Virus record (IMG/VR): IMGVR_UViG_3300036790_000468
Location: 1-64,000 of that record
Reading direction: 5' to 3' (one strand)
Length of the DNA stretch: 64,000 bases
Origin: a virus
Each line of letters opens with the position of its first letter. The stretch's first letter is position 1. A program made the translations under genes and the position numbers. A model generated the notes under the pieces. It ran no database searches and was not told the DNA's origin. It worked only from the letters and a program-made list of their open reading frames with translations. This document shows positions 8,271 to 15,901 of this stretch, piece by piece.

Positions 8271-8326
8271 CACCTTTGCCCCTGTCCCAGGTTCTCGCCA
8301 GAAAAACCCGAGTCAGGGCAAAGGTG
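8271..8326. repeat. inverted repeat upstream of the serine integrase
   Basis: CACCTTTGCCCCTG at 8271-8284 and CAGGGCAAAGGTG at 8314-8326 form near-perfect inverted arms (one extra C in the left arm) around a 29-base centre. The element spans about 56 bp and touches the 5' end of the integrase gene. Its size and imperfect dyad suit a serine integrase attachment site; an operator for the integrase promoter is the main alternative. Confidence 0.5.
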
Positions 8327-8351
8327 CGCCCAGCCAGTCGACCGGCTCTGA

Positions 8352-9101
8352 TCAGCCCAGCGGGATCTCGTACACCGCGCGATAGTGCGGGGGCAGCACA
8401 ACGTCCGCGGTCTCCAACGGGAGGTCGTCCTGCCAGTAGGTGCGCTGCACCTCGAGGATCGCAATCCCCGCGTGCAGCACGAGCTCCGCCGCCTCAGCCT
8501 CGGTCAACGTCCGCGGCGCAACCTCTTCGGTCACCCGCGTCGGCACATGCCCGATCAGCGCCATCCGGTCCCACACGCCCTTCCCCGCATGCGGACCGGA
8601 CTCCGGCAGCATCACCTCGGTCCCACCAGTGATCGCGAGCGGCTCCCAGGAGACGGACAGGTAGGTCGGCTCCCCGTCGAGCAGGAAAGTGTAGGCGGTG
8701 CGCATGACCCGCGCGCCGGCCTCGATCCTCAGCCGCTCGGCGACGGCCGGCGGGGCCGCGGTGGGCGAGCTGCTCGAGCGCCAACTGCCATCGCGCCTCA
8801 CCGCGGCCATCTCCGCACGCCACGGCGAGCCCGTCCCGGGCTGCTGGTACCAGGAGCGCACCATCCGGGTGACAGCGGGGCGCTCACGCACCCAGGAGCC
8901 CGCGCCGGGTTTCGACACAGTGAGCCCCTCGCGCAGCAGCTGCTCGTGCGCCTTGGCCGCAGTGGCGTTGGCTACCCCGTACTGCTCGCGGAGTGTGGCG
9001 AGGGTAGGCACCTGCTGGCCGGGCGCGAGCACGCCGGAGTAGATCGCCTGACGCAGGTCGTCGACGATCCGCTGATACTGCGGGGTGGCGATGGCTCTCA
9101 C
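8352..9101 (-). CDS. GntR-family regulator with UTRA domain
   Basis: A protein of 249 residues. The N-terminal winged helix is typical GntR/HutC (YQRIVDDLRQAIYSGVLAPG, PTLATLREQYGVANATAAKA, LLREGLTVSKPGAGSWV). The C-terminal part is a UTRA ligand-binding domain ending in LPPHYRAVYEIPLG. Such proteins repress neighbouring or their own genes until a small ligand binds. It is divergent from the cargo genes starting at 9227, with a perfect palindrome between them that is its likely operator. Confidence 0.85.
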   Translation of the reverse strand: MRAIATPQYQRIVDDLRQAIYSGVLAPGQQVPTLATLREQYGVANATAAKAHEQLLREGLTVSKPGAGSWVRERPAVTRMVRSWYQQPGTGSPWRAEMAAVRRDGSWRSSSSPTAAPPAVAERLRIEAGARVMRTAYTFLLDGEPTYLSVSWEPLAITGGTEVMLPESGPHAGKGVWDRMALIGHVPTRVTEEVAPRTLTEAEAAELVLHAGIAILEVQRTYWQDDLPLETADVVLPPHYRAVYEIPLG

Positions 9102-9138
9102 CTCGTGTCGCGGATTACTCCTGAGGAGAGCTTGACGC

Positions 9139-9172
9139 AGCTATCTAGAGAGCGCAAGCTCTCTAGATAGCT
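9139..9172. promoter_or_regulatory. perfect 15-bp inverted repeat, probable GntR operator
   Basis: The arms AGCTATCTAGAGAGC (9139-9153) and GCTCTCTAGATAGCT (9158-9172) are exactly complementary around the 4-base centre GCAA. The site lies 37 bases upstream of the GntR start and 55 bases before the divergent gene. The inner CTATCTAGA/TCTAGATAG half-sites look like a dimeric GntR operator. An RNA copy would fold into a stable GCAA-tetraloop hairpin. Confidence 0.65.
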
Positions 9173-9226
9173 GGACTCTACGAATCCGGCCGACTACCAG
9201 CCGCCCGGCACGAGGGCAGGGACCCT

Positions 9227-9595
9227 ATGACCGTCTCCATCACGCTCCCATGCGTGCCCGAATACGTGGCCGTCCTCCGCGCGATCGCAGACCGGCTCTT
9301 CGCCCCCATAGACCGCGGCTACGACGCTGCGCTCGTCACATCCGAACTCGCGGGCAACTCCACCCGCCACTCCCGCTCGCGGCACGGCGGCTCCCTCCAG
9401 GTCTCATTCGAGGTCGGTGAGCACTCGGGACGGATCGAGGTGGTCGATGCGGGCCCCGATGCCGAGCCCGTCCCGTCCTACGAAGCCGACGAGCACGGCC
9501 GTGGCTTGATCCAGATCGTGGACCACGTCGCCGAGAAGTGGGGCCACGACGTGGATGCGGGGCGGCACGTCTGGTGGGCGGAGCTGTCCTGGTGA
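9227..9595 (+). CDS. HATPase-fold anti-sigma-like regulator
   Basis: This 122-residue protein resembles the short GHKL ATPase domain of actinomycete RsbW/SpoIIAB-like proteins. The N-box is ALVTSELAGNSTRHS (E40, N44) and the G-box region includes DEHGRGLIQIVDHVAEKWG, ending in VWWAEL. Such proteins typically bind sigma factors or anti-sigma antagonists. It is the first gene rightward of the GntR operator and overlaps the next gene as GTGA. Confidence 0.8.
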   Translation: MTVSITLPCVPEYVAVLRAIADRLFAPIDRGYDAALVTSELAGNSTRHSRSRHGGSLQVSFEVGEHSGRIEVVDAGPDAEPVPSYEADEHGRGLIQIVDHVAEKWGHDVDAGRHVWWAELSW

Positions 9596-9810
9596 CCTAC
9601 CGCAGGATCCGTGGCGCCGAGCACACCGAGGTCACCGACACCGAGGCCACCACCGCATGGTGCTCGACGCCGCACGACTGCCGCATGGGACAGGACGGCG
9701 GCAGCTTCATCATCTTCCAGCGCGACGCCCGCGGCTACCTGACCAGCCCGACGATCTACAAGCCCGTCAACCAGGGGGACCCCGAATGCGCATCCGACCC
9801 AGACACCTGA
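9592..9810 (+). CDS. small hypothetical protein
   Basis: A 72-residue product from the GTG at 9592, which overlaps the HATPase stop. It contains TTAWCSTPHDCRMGQDGG and IIFQRDARGYLTSPTIYK. It overlaps the start of the lipoprotein gene by 25 bases. No family recognised. The operon arrangement suggests co-expression with the regulator. Confidence 0.55.
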   Translation: MTYRRIRGAEHTEVTDTEATTAWCSTPHDCRMGQDGGSFIIFQRDARGYLTSPTIYKPVNQGDPECASDPDT

Positions 9811-10274
9811 CACCGCTACTCGCCACCACCGCCGTGCTCGCCACCACCGCGGCGGCCTGCGGATCGAGCGGACCCACACCGGCCGAGCACGTCACCACGA
9901 ACATCAGCATCCAGAACCCCGGCTCGGCCAAGAAGTGCACGATGACGCTGCGGATGCTTTCCCCCCAGGACAAGCAGCTGACCGCGAGCTTGACCGTGAC
10001 CTGCGACTTCCCCGTCGCCTCCATGTACACCACCCTCGTCATCCAGGGACGCCCGACCGGCTCCGGCGACACGGCGTGGCAGAACGTGGACGAGCCGGCG
10101 ACCACCGCCGACACCCCGCCGGCGGTCCTCACCTTCACCTACAACTGCGTCACCGGCTACGACTTCCAGGCCTCGGCCTCGATCGACGGCTCCGGCGCGG
10201 ACGGCAGCCCGTTCACCGCGACCCAGACCACTACCCCCCGCTCCTACGGCGCGTCAGAATGTAGCGGGAAGTAG
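9786..10274 (+). CDS. putative secreted lipoprotein
   Basis: The ATG at 9786 has AGGGGGAC just upstream. The product is 162 residues with a basic N-terminus, a hydrophobic core (LLATTAVLATTAAAC) and a cysteine at residue 25 followed by GSSGPTPAE, which resembles a lipobox lacking the usual Leu/Val at -3. The mature part is Thr/Ser-rich with beta-like segments, and three further cysteines could form disulfides (KKCTMTL, VTCDFPV, YNCVTG, with a fourth in SECSGK). Surface anchoring is predicted; function unknown. Confidence 0.65.
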   Translation: MRIRPRHLTPLLATTAVLATTAAACGSSGPTPAEHVTTNISIQNPGSAKKCTMTLRMLSPQDKQLTASLTVTCDFPVASMYTTLVIQGRPTGSGDTAWQNVDEPATTADTPPAVLTFTYNCVTGYDFQASASIDGSGADGSPFTATQTTTPRSYGASECSGK

Positions 10275-10296
10275 CCGCGAGAACGGAGCAGCAGAC

Positions 10297-10629
10297 ATGG
10301 CCCGGTACCGCATCGAAGCCACCTGGGACGACGACGGCGTGCGCCTCCAATACGGCCGGGCCACCCGGATCCCGCCCGAGCACGAGGCCCGCATGCGCGA
10401 ACGCGGGATGCTCGGGCCCGACGACGAGCCCGTCAGCATCCAGCAGCTCGGACAGTCGCACATCACCGACAAGGCGCAGATGACCAACAAACACGTCCGG
10501 CGCACCGCGCTCGCGTGGCTGGCCGAGCACGCCGGCATGACCGACGCCGACTCGTACGAGATGCAGCTCGCCGTCCGCTCACACCTCGAGGCCCTCGGCC
10601 GGCTCGAAGCATCCACCGCAGGACACTGA
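10297..10629 (+). CDS. hypothetical cytoplasmic protein
   Basis: A 110-residue soluble protein with GGAG twelve bases before its ATG. It starts MARYRIEATWDDDGVRL and contains a helical middle (MTNKHVRRTALAWLAEHAG). No domain recognised. It lies immediately upstream of the FxSxx-like peptide gene and is probably co-transcribed with it. Confidence 0.6.
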   Translation: MARYRIEATWDDDGVRLQYGRATRIPPEHEARMRERGMLGPDDEPVSIQQLGQSHITDKAQMTNKHVRRTALAWLAEHAGMTDADSYEMQLAVRSHLEALGRLEASTAGH

Positions 10630-10643
10630 CCCAGGAAGGCACC

Positions 10644-10844
10644 ATGACGACGCACACCGGCAGCCCCGAGCCGTCCAGCACGACCGGCGATGCCGTCTCC
10701 TCCGCGGTCGGCGACCTGCGCGACGCGCCGATGAGCACGCTGATCGAGGGCCGATCGACCGAGGCTGAAGCCGTGATCGGGCGGGTCCTGGACCTCGAGG
10801 GCTCGGGGTTGTTGACGGTGGCCTCGTTCAACGCGTCGATCTAG
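10644..10844 (+). CDS. FxSxx-COOH-like RiPP precursor peptide
   Basis: The ATG at 10644 follows AGGAAGGC. The peptide has 66 residues: a Ser/Thr-rich start, then GDLRDAPMSTLIEG, VIGRVLDLEGSG and the C-terminus VASFNASI. Actinomycete FxSxx-COOH peptides share the DLxDxPLxxL-type leader and end in F-x-S-x-x. Here the end is F-N-A-S-I, so the serine is shifted by one place. In known systems these peptides are paired with a radical-SAM/SPASM maturase, and none is present nearby. The call rests on pattern similarity only. Confidence 0.5.
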   Translation: MTTHTGSPEPSSTTGDAVSSAVGDLRDAPMSTLIEGRSTEAEAVIGRVLDLEGSGLLTVASFNASI

Positions 10845-10959
10845 TCGCCAGCAACGCCCGTCCCATCGCGCGGGAGGGGGGTTCGCGTCCCGGCAGTACC
10901 GATCACGGGGCACCAGGTGTACCGTGACTCTCCGTCAGCCGAGCTGAGCAGGGGGATCC

Positions 10960-11292
10960 GTGGCCATCTTGAGAGACCGCTTCCCAGAGTCACCCGGCGC
11001 CGCGTTACGCCGCGCCGAGAGCCTCCGCTTTGACGAGGTCAACCGGCAGATCACGCGCATGCGCACACGACTGAACCTCGGCCTCATCACCGAGGCCCAC
11101 TTCCAGGGCGAGGCCAAGGCGCTCATAGAGTCGCTTGAGGGCTGGGCGCCCCCCGAGCCGCAGGACGCCAGGCCACCCGGCTTCCGGTACCGCTCCTTCA
11201 TCGGCCAGCGCCGTACCCCTGCCGACCCCAGGCCCCCCGCAGACGCCACGGCCCCACGCGTCAATGATGAGCCGTCAGCGCCCACACGATGA
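10960..11292 (+). CDS. hypothetical protein with Pro-rich tail
   Basis: This 110-residue ORF from the GTG at 10960 has AGGGGG upstream. The first 65 residues are helical and charged (RRAESLRFDEVNRQITRM, EAHFQGEAKALIESLEGW); the tail is Pro/Arg-rich. It converges on the last gene of prophage B and overlaps it by 32 bases, so it marks the junction of the island with prophage B. Function unknown. Confidence 0.5.
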   Translation: MAILRDRFPESPGAALRRAESLRFDEVNRQITRMRTRLNLGLITEAHFQGEAKALIESLEGWAPPEPQDARPPGFRYRSFIGQRRTPADPRPPADATAPRVNDEPSAPTR

Positions 11293-11542
11293 AACCCTCG
11301 GCCGCCGAGAGCACCCCGGACACCCCGATCGCGACCCCGACGGCCTTCGCCACCTTCCGATCCAGGCCGTCGACGCGGCCGGTTAGGCGCGACATGGCGT
11401 CACGCTGATCCCGCTCGGCCTGCGCTGACGTACGGTCCCTCTCGGAGAAAACCATCATCTCCCCCTTCACCGTCGCGAAACCGACCTCCACCGTACGCTG
11501 GAGATCGGCGAGGCGGGCCTCGAGCGGCGATTCCGCACTCAC
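11261..11542 (-). CDS. coiled-coil protein with C-terminal TM, holin candidate
   Basis: A protein of 93 residues with a coiled-coil N-terminal two thirds (EARLADLQRTVEVGF, RLTGRVDGLDRKVAK) and one hydrophobic helix near the C-terminus (AVGVAIGVSGVLSAAEGFIV). Small proteins of this layout sit next to the endolysin in many actinophages and may act as holins or spanin-like factors. It is the last gene of the prophage B late operon. The analogous gene of unit C is at 61646-62092. Confidence 0.6.
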   Translation of the reverse strand: MSAESPLEARLADLQRTVEVGFATVKGEMMVFSERDRTSAQAERDQRDAMSRLTGRVDGLDRKVAKAVGVAIGVSGVLSAAEGFIVWALTAHH

Positions 11543-11543
11543 G

Positions 11544-12233
11544 TCACACCGCGCTCTTTCCGGTCGCTGCCGCCTGAATCGAGGCGAGCTCGGCCGACGT
11601 GATGTGCGCCTGCTTCACGCCGGCCGCCTGGTACGCCGCGAGCGAAGTCGGGTCGGCGATGTGCCAGAGCAGGCCGCCGGACAGGCCGTAGACGGGGCTC
11701 TCGCCGTTCACGTACAGGATCAGCATCTCTATCTCCTCAGTCGGTGCAGGTGCGGGGACTGGCGCGGGGTCGAGTCCCGGCCAGTAGTCGGCCACCGACG
11801 AGACGTCGTAGCCGGGGTGGTTCGCGTACTGCTTCGCCATCGCGCCGGCCGGGATCGCCGGGTTCCCGTCATACTGCGCGATCCAGTAGTGCGGCGGGCG
11901 CACGTCGTGCGTGGCGAACGCGGAGCGCACCGCCGCCCAGCTCGAGGAGTTGCAGTACACCGACGGGTCCGCGCCGGCCGCGCGGCGCATCAGCACCCAG
12001 TTCACGGCCTCCTCCGGCGTGGCGTCCCCGGTCTCGACATCCAGCACGGACCCGGAGTCCGTCGAGGCGTGCACGGCGATGTGCACGTGGACCGAGTTCG
12101 GGAACAGCGCCCAGTCCGCGGCGGACCAGGCGTAGTCGCCGTCGTCGTAGCCTGCGACGAGCCTGATCGCCGTGGGGATCCGGGCGATACCGGGCGCGTC
12201 CTGGGCGATGCCGTCGAACATGATGCGCGTCAT
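11544..12233 (-). CDS. endolysin, GH25/DUF1906-like TIM-barrel hydrolase
   Basis: The ATG at 12233 has AAGGAG five bases upstream. Residues 1-165 form the catalytic domain seen in many actinophage lysins: MFDGIAQDAPGI, IRLVAGYDDGDYAW, HIAVHAS, VLDVETGDATPEEAVNWVL, ADPSVYCNSSSW, PHYWIAQYDG and AMAKQYANHPGYDVSSVADY. Asp and Glu in the DVETGD segment are the likely active residues. A PAPVPAPAP linker leads to a C-terminal domain of about 60 residues, probably for wall binding. It should cleave host peptidoglycan at the end of infection. Confidence 0.8.
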   Translation of the reverse strand: MTRIMFDGIAQDAPGIARIPTAIRLVAGYDDGDYAWSAADWALFPNSVHVHIAVHASTDSGSVLDVETGDATPEEAVNWVLMRRAAGADPSVYCNSSSWAAVRSAFATHDVRPPHYWIAQYDGNPAIPAGAMAKQYANHPGYDVSSVADYWPGLDPAPVPAPAPTEEIEMLILYVNGESPVYGLSGGLLWHIADPTSLAAYQAAGVKQAHITSAELASIQAAATGKSAV

Positions 12234-12270
12234 CGGCACTCCTTCATCGAACATCTGTTCGAATTGTAGG

Positions 12271-13341
12271 TCACCAGCGGCGCTCGGAGACGAACCCGTT
12301 GCACGTGATAGACACGGCGTTCGCCGAAGGTGTGGCGCCGAGGACGAACTGCTCGCTCGCCGCGCTCGACACGGACACCGAGGCGGCCTGCGCCAGCGAG
12401 AAGGAGAGGAACGACATATGGTCGTAGAGCATCACGCTCACGGTCCCGCTGGTCTCGCACATGATCTCCGCCTCGACCCACCACGCCTGGTTCGTCACCG
12501 CCCCGCTGCTGTTGGGGTTCTGCGCGCCGGAGGCGACCAGCAGCGTCCCTGAGACGCCGCCCCAGTACAGCCCCAGGTTGACCGTCTGCGTGTTCGCGGT
12601 CGTCGTCAGCACGCCCCATGCGCGGAACCGGAACACCTGTCCCACCGCGAGCCCGGACGCCGGCACCGTCAGCCCCGCCGCGAGCAGGGTTGCCACCGTC
12701 ACGCCGGTGACGGTGGTCGAGCTCGTCGGGGTCACCGGCGCCCACGTGAACCCCAGGCCGCCCTGGGAGACCGGCAGCGCCGCAGTCAGGTGGGTGGCAA
12801 CGACGTGAGGGGCAGCCGCGGTGCCGCCGAGGTCGGTGCCCAGCTGCAGCGCGCCCTGGGCGCCGGCGGTGGCGGCCGGCAGCTGCCCGGCCGAGGCCGT
12901 GCCGGAGATCTGGGAGAAGGAGTAGTCGTTCGGCGCCGCGACCACCGCGCCGGTGCGCCCGAACACAGAGGAGACCGCCCCGGAGCCGGACGCGGGGTTC
13001 GCGTTCGCCGTCTCGTACCAGGTGCCCTGCGACAGGCAGTACTGCAGCAGTACCCCCTGCATCAGGGCCGTGAGCTGGATGCTCGTCGTCCCTGGCACGT
13101 TGATGACGTCGCTGCCGCCCGCGGCAATCGTTACCGCGTTGCTGCCGGTCTGGGCGATGAGCAGGACGTCCACGAGGGTCTGGTCCGGCGGAGCGGTCGG
13201 CAGCGTCGCCGTGAGCGCGCCCGAGGCGGTGGAGACGGGGTAGAACGCGGAGGTGGCACCGGCGGTGAACGACGTGGTCTGCGCCGACGCCGCCGGGACC
13301 GCGTACATGCGGTCGCTCGCCCCGTACACGGTGGCCGTCAT
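12271..13341 (-). CDS. tail fibre / minor tail protein
   Basis: A protein of 356 residues, rich in Gly, Ala, Ser and Thr with beta-type periodicity. Around residues 122-150 is SVFGRTGAVVAAPNDYSFSQ, a module widespread in phage tail fibres. The C-terminal region (WWVEAEIMCETSGTVSV and onwards) looks like a beta-sandwich knob. Its position between the minor tail genes and the endolysin fits a receptor-binding or appendage protein. Confidence 0.7.
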   Translation of the reverse strand: MTATVYGASDRMYAVPAASAQTTSFTAGATSAFYPVSTASGALTATLPTAPPDQTLVDVLLIAQTGSNAVTIAAGGSDVINVPGTTSIQLTALMQGVLLQYCLSQGTWYETANANPASGSGAVSSVFGRTGAVVAAPNDYSFSQISGTASAGQLPAATAGAQGALQLGTDLGGTAAAPHVVATHLTAALPVSQGGLGFTWAPVTPTSSTTVTGVTVATLLAAGLTVPASGLAVGQVFRFRAWGVLTTTANTQTVNLGLYWGGVSGTLLVASGAQNPNSSGAVTNQAWWVEAEIMCETSGTVSVMLYDHMSFLSFSLAQAASVSVSSAASEQFVLGATPSANAVSITCNGFVSERRW

Positions 13342-13348
13342 GATCCTC

Positions 13349-13642
13349 CTAGACCGGGGTTCCGGCGACGATGTAGGTCTGGCCCACCGGGATCAGCAGC
13401 ACGGTGGCCCCCGCGGTCGGGGTGTAGCTCGAAAGGTGCTGGAGCGGGCCGATGCTCTGGCCGTTGAGTACGACGGTCGGGTCGCCGCTGACGTAGCCGG
13501 AGCTGATCGTGGCCAGGTAGGGGACCACAAAGTTGCCGGTATCCAGGACCTGGCAGCGCTGCTCGAGACGGCGCACACGCGCCACGAGGGTGCTGATGAG
13601 CTTGCCGAAGCGGTCGGCAACCGGCACCGGGAACTGGGGCAT
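13349..13642 (-). CDS. small tail-associated protein
   Basis: A 97-residue protein. An N-terminal coiled-coil segment (FGKLISTLVARVRRLEQR) is followed by a small beta-rich domain (SIGPLQHLSSYTPTAGATVL). The layout suggests a trimerising attachment or fibre-tip piece. It lies between two tail genes on the same strand. Confidence 0.55.
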   Translation of the reverse strand: MPQFPVPVADRFGKLISTLVARVRRLEQRCQVLDTGNFVVPYLATISSGYVSGDPTVVLNGQSIGPLQHLSSYTPTAGATVLLIPVGQTYIVAGTPV

Positions 13643-13643
13643 C

Positions 13644-14861
13644 TCACATCACCTGCCCGATCGCGCCCTGGGAACTGGAGCCGAGCAGCGCGCCGAGAGT
13701 GACCGTGACCTTCTCGGTCTGGTTCTCCGCGGGCGGCACCAGCTCCCAGCCGGTAACGCGCCCGGTGATCTGTAGTCCCGGGGCGCCGGTCACGGGGTCC
13801 GCGGGGTCGAGCGAGGATGATGCGGCGAACGCCGCGGAGTCCCCGAGCCCGATGGTGCGCAGCAGCGGCGCGGTGCCCCCGCCGAGCACCACGCTCGGGA
13901 GCATCGTCCCGGCCGTGTACTGTCCGAGGAGGGCCTGGACGTACTGGTTGATCTGCGCCTGGGAGGTGACTCCGACCCCTGGCCAGGTCACGGCGACCTG
14001 CTGGAGCGGCAGGCCGTTGTCCAGGTCGATGTTGTCCACCCCGTAGGGCGCCCCCGAGTTGTAGGTCGCCCCGGAGCCGTTCGCGGCAGAGGTGCCCACG
14101 AGCCAGTTCGCCCCGTTCGAGCCCATCGTCGGGCGCGCGTAGTTGATCACGTTCCCGGGGAAGTTGAACGCCTGTACCGGCGGGCTCGCGTTGTACTGAC
14201 CCAGCGCCGGATAGCCCAGGCGCAGCAGCCACCCGAACGCCCCCATGGGCAGCGGCTGCGGCTCGAACGTGAACTCGAACCCGTCGGCGGTCGCCGTCCC
14301 CGTCAGGGCGTCGAGCACCTGCTGCTCGTCGGAGAACGTCCCGTAGTACGAATCACCCCCGGCCTGCAGAGTGTTACTCACGCCGAAGGTGAGAGTGTCG
14401 GTTGTCCCAGACTCGCCGCTCATGTACGACAGCCCCGCGATCTGCGCGTTGGGGCCGATCGAGGGGGAGGTGGCGTACTGGACGAGGCTGCGCGCGATGT
14501 CGAAGACGTCCGTGTTGGTGAAGCTCAGGCCACCGGTGATCAGCCGGTACTGCAGCAGCCCCTCGATCGTGACCGCGCTGAACGGCAGCTGGTTGTCCAG
14601 GATGCTCTCGTGCGGGGTGTCCAGGAGCCAGCCGCCCCACACCGGATAGCCGTCCTGCAGGATCCACAGCACCGCCTTGCGCGGAGTGAGCGCCTGGATG
14701 CTGCCCAGATCCAACGCCCGCACCCCCTGCAGCGGCAGGTGGCCCGAGGCGCGCCCGACACCGGAGAGGAGCCTGCTTGCGGAATTCACCACCAGCGGCA
14801 GCGAGTCGCCCATCACCTGCCCGGTGAGGATGTTCGTCGTGATGTATCGGTAGGTGCTCAC
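13644..14861 (-). CDS. minor tail protein (Gp37-like)
   Basis: The GTG at 14861 overlaps the upstream stop (GTGA) and gives 405 residues starting VSTYRYITTNILTGQV. The product resembles tail/baseplate hub-type proteins of actinobacterial siphoviruses, with a beta-rich N-terminal domain (SGVGRASGHLPLQGV, WGGWLLDT) and a C-terminal LTLGALLG-like end preceded by GRVTGWELVPPAENQTEKV. The same strand is open far upstream in this frame, but that part is out of frame with well-supported genes. Confidence 0.7.
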   Translation of the reverse strand: MSTYRYITTNILTGQVMGDSLPLVVNSASRLLSGVGRASGHLPLQGVRALDLGSIQALTPRKAVLWILQDGYPVWGGWLLDTPHESILDNQLPFSAVTIEGLLQYRLITGGLSFTNTDVFDIARSLVQYATSPSIGPNAQIAGLSYMSGESGTTDTLTFGVSNTLQAGGDSYYGTFSDEQQVLDALTGTATADGFEFTFEPQPLPMGAFGWLLRLGYPALGQYNASPPVQAFNFPGNVINYARPTMGSNGANWLVGTSAANGSGATYNSGAPYGVDNIDLDNGLPLQQVAVTWPGVGVTSQAQINQYVQALLGQYTAGTMLPSVVLGGGTAPLLRTIGLGDSAAFAASSSLDPADPVTGAPGLQITGRVTGWELVPPAENQTEKVTVTLGALLGSSSQGAIGQVM

Positions 14862-15898
14862 GATGCCGCCGCTTTCACGATGATCCGGCCTTGGTCGAGT
14901 GCGAAGTTTCCGGCGCCCTGGTTCTGGATCTGCAGGCTGTAGGTGTAGGTGCCCGCGGCGGGGGTGGGGTCGAACGTGCTGAAACCACCGCCGTTCAACG
15001 TGCTGTTGGTGCCCGAGCAGACCGCCACAATGTCGTTGATCAGGGAGGATCCCCGGAAGATGCCTATGGTGCAGCCGGTTCCGTTCCCGGTGGATGAGGT
15101 CGAGATGTACTTGAACGAGGCCGTGATCTCCACGTTCGTGTTGCCGTCGACGGTCACGCTGGCGGAGGTGGCGGTGACCCACGTCGCGGAGGTTGCGGTC
15201 GCGTTTCCCGGTGTGCTGGCGATGGTGGCGAACGCGGCGACGGACGGCGCGACCATGGCAGTGCCGTTGAAATATTTCAGACGGTTGAGTGATACGTCCA
15301 GGACGAAGCCCTTCGGCCCGACCGAGGGGTAGAAGCCGCTGTTGAGCACCGAGACGATGCCCCCGGCCCCGGCGAGGAACGGGCGCTGGTCCGTCAGGCT
15401 TCCTGACGTCAGCGTGGTCTGGTTCGCGTTCACGAGGACGTAGCAGAGGGTGAGGCTGTTCGCCGGCAGCGTCGCGGGCGCGGGACTGGCGGCGGCCGTC
15501 CCGGTGACGATCTGCACCACCGCAGTGCTCGAGGAACTGCCGAGGTCGGTGATCGTGACCGCCACGGTGTCGATGCGCGGGTTGACCGTGTCCGCAGTGG
15601 TGCACGTCAGGGTCGCGGTGCCGTCCAGGGTCGCGCCATATGCCCCGCTGTCCGCCGCGGCACTCCCCTGGATGGCCACGCAGCCGCTCTGGACGGAGAC
15701 TGACAGGCCCGAGGTGACCGCAGCCTGCAGGGGACTGCCGGCGCCGTCGCGCACGCCGGAGCGCACGGCCAACTGGCTGCTGGAGGAGGCGCCCACGGCC
15801 GAGAGCAGCATCGAGTGCTGGGACAGGCGCATGTCCTGGGCTGCGACGGTCAGCCCGTCGCCCCAGACGAACGCGCGCATCGGTGCGCTGGTAGCCAT
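14858..15898 (-). CDS. tail/baseplate beta-rich protein
   Basis: A protein of 346 residues starting MATSAPMRAFVWGDG. The N-terminal half resembles the baseplate wedge-like proteins common next to the tail hub in actinophages (LAVRSGVRDGAG, VSVQSGCVAIQG, NPRIDTVAVTITDLG, LCYVLVNA). The C-terminal half is a beta-sandwich reminiscent of carbohydrate-binding modules. It is coupled to its downstream neighbour by GTGA. Confidence 0.65.
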   Translation of the reverse strand: MATSAPMRAFVWGDGLTVAAQDMRLSQHSMLLSAVGASSSSQLAVRSGVRDGAGSPLQAAVTSGLSVSVQSGCVAIQGSAAADSGAYGATLDGTATLTCTTADTVNPRIDTVAVTITDLGSSSSTAVVQIVTGTAAASPAPATLPANSLTLCYVLVNANQTTLTSGSLTDQRPFLAGAGGIVSVLNSGFYPSVGPKGFVLDVSLNRLKYFNGTAMVAPSVAAFATIASTPGNATATSATWVTATSASVTVDGNTNVEITASFKYISTSSTGNGTGCTIGIFRGSSLINDIVAVCSGTNSTLNGGGFSTFDPTPAAGTYTYSLQIQNQGAGNFALDQGRIIVKAAAS

Positions 15899-15901
15899 AG
15901 G

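Noticed and set aside
10872-10900. tRNA-like T-arm (GGTTCGCGTCCCGGC)
   Set aside because: No acceptor, D or anticodon arms can be drawn upstream and there is no matching fragment by the integrase; at most a chance or highly decayed att remnant.
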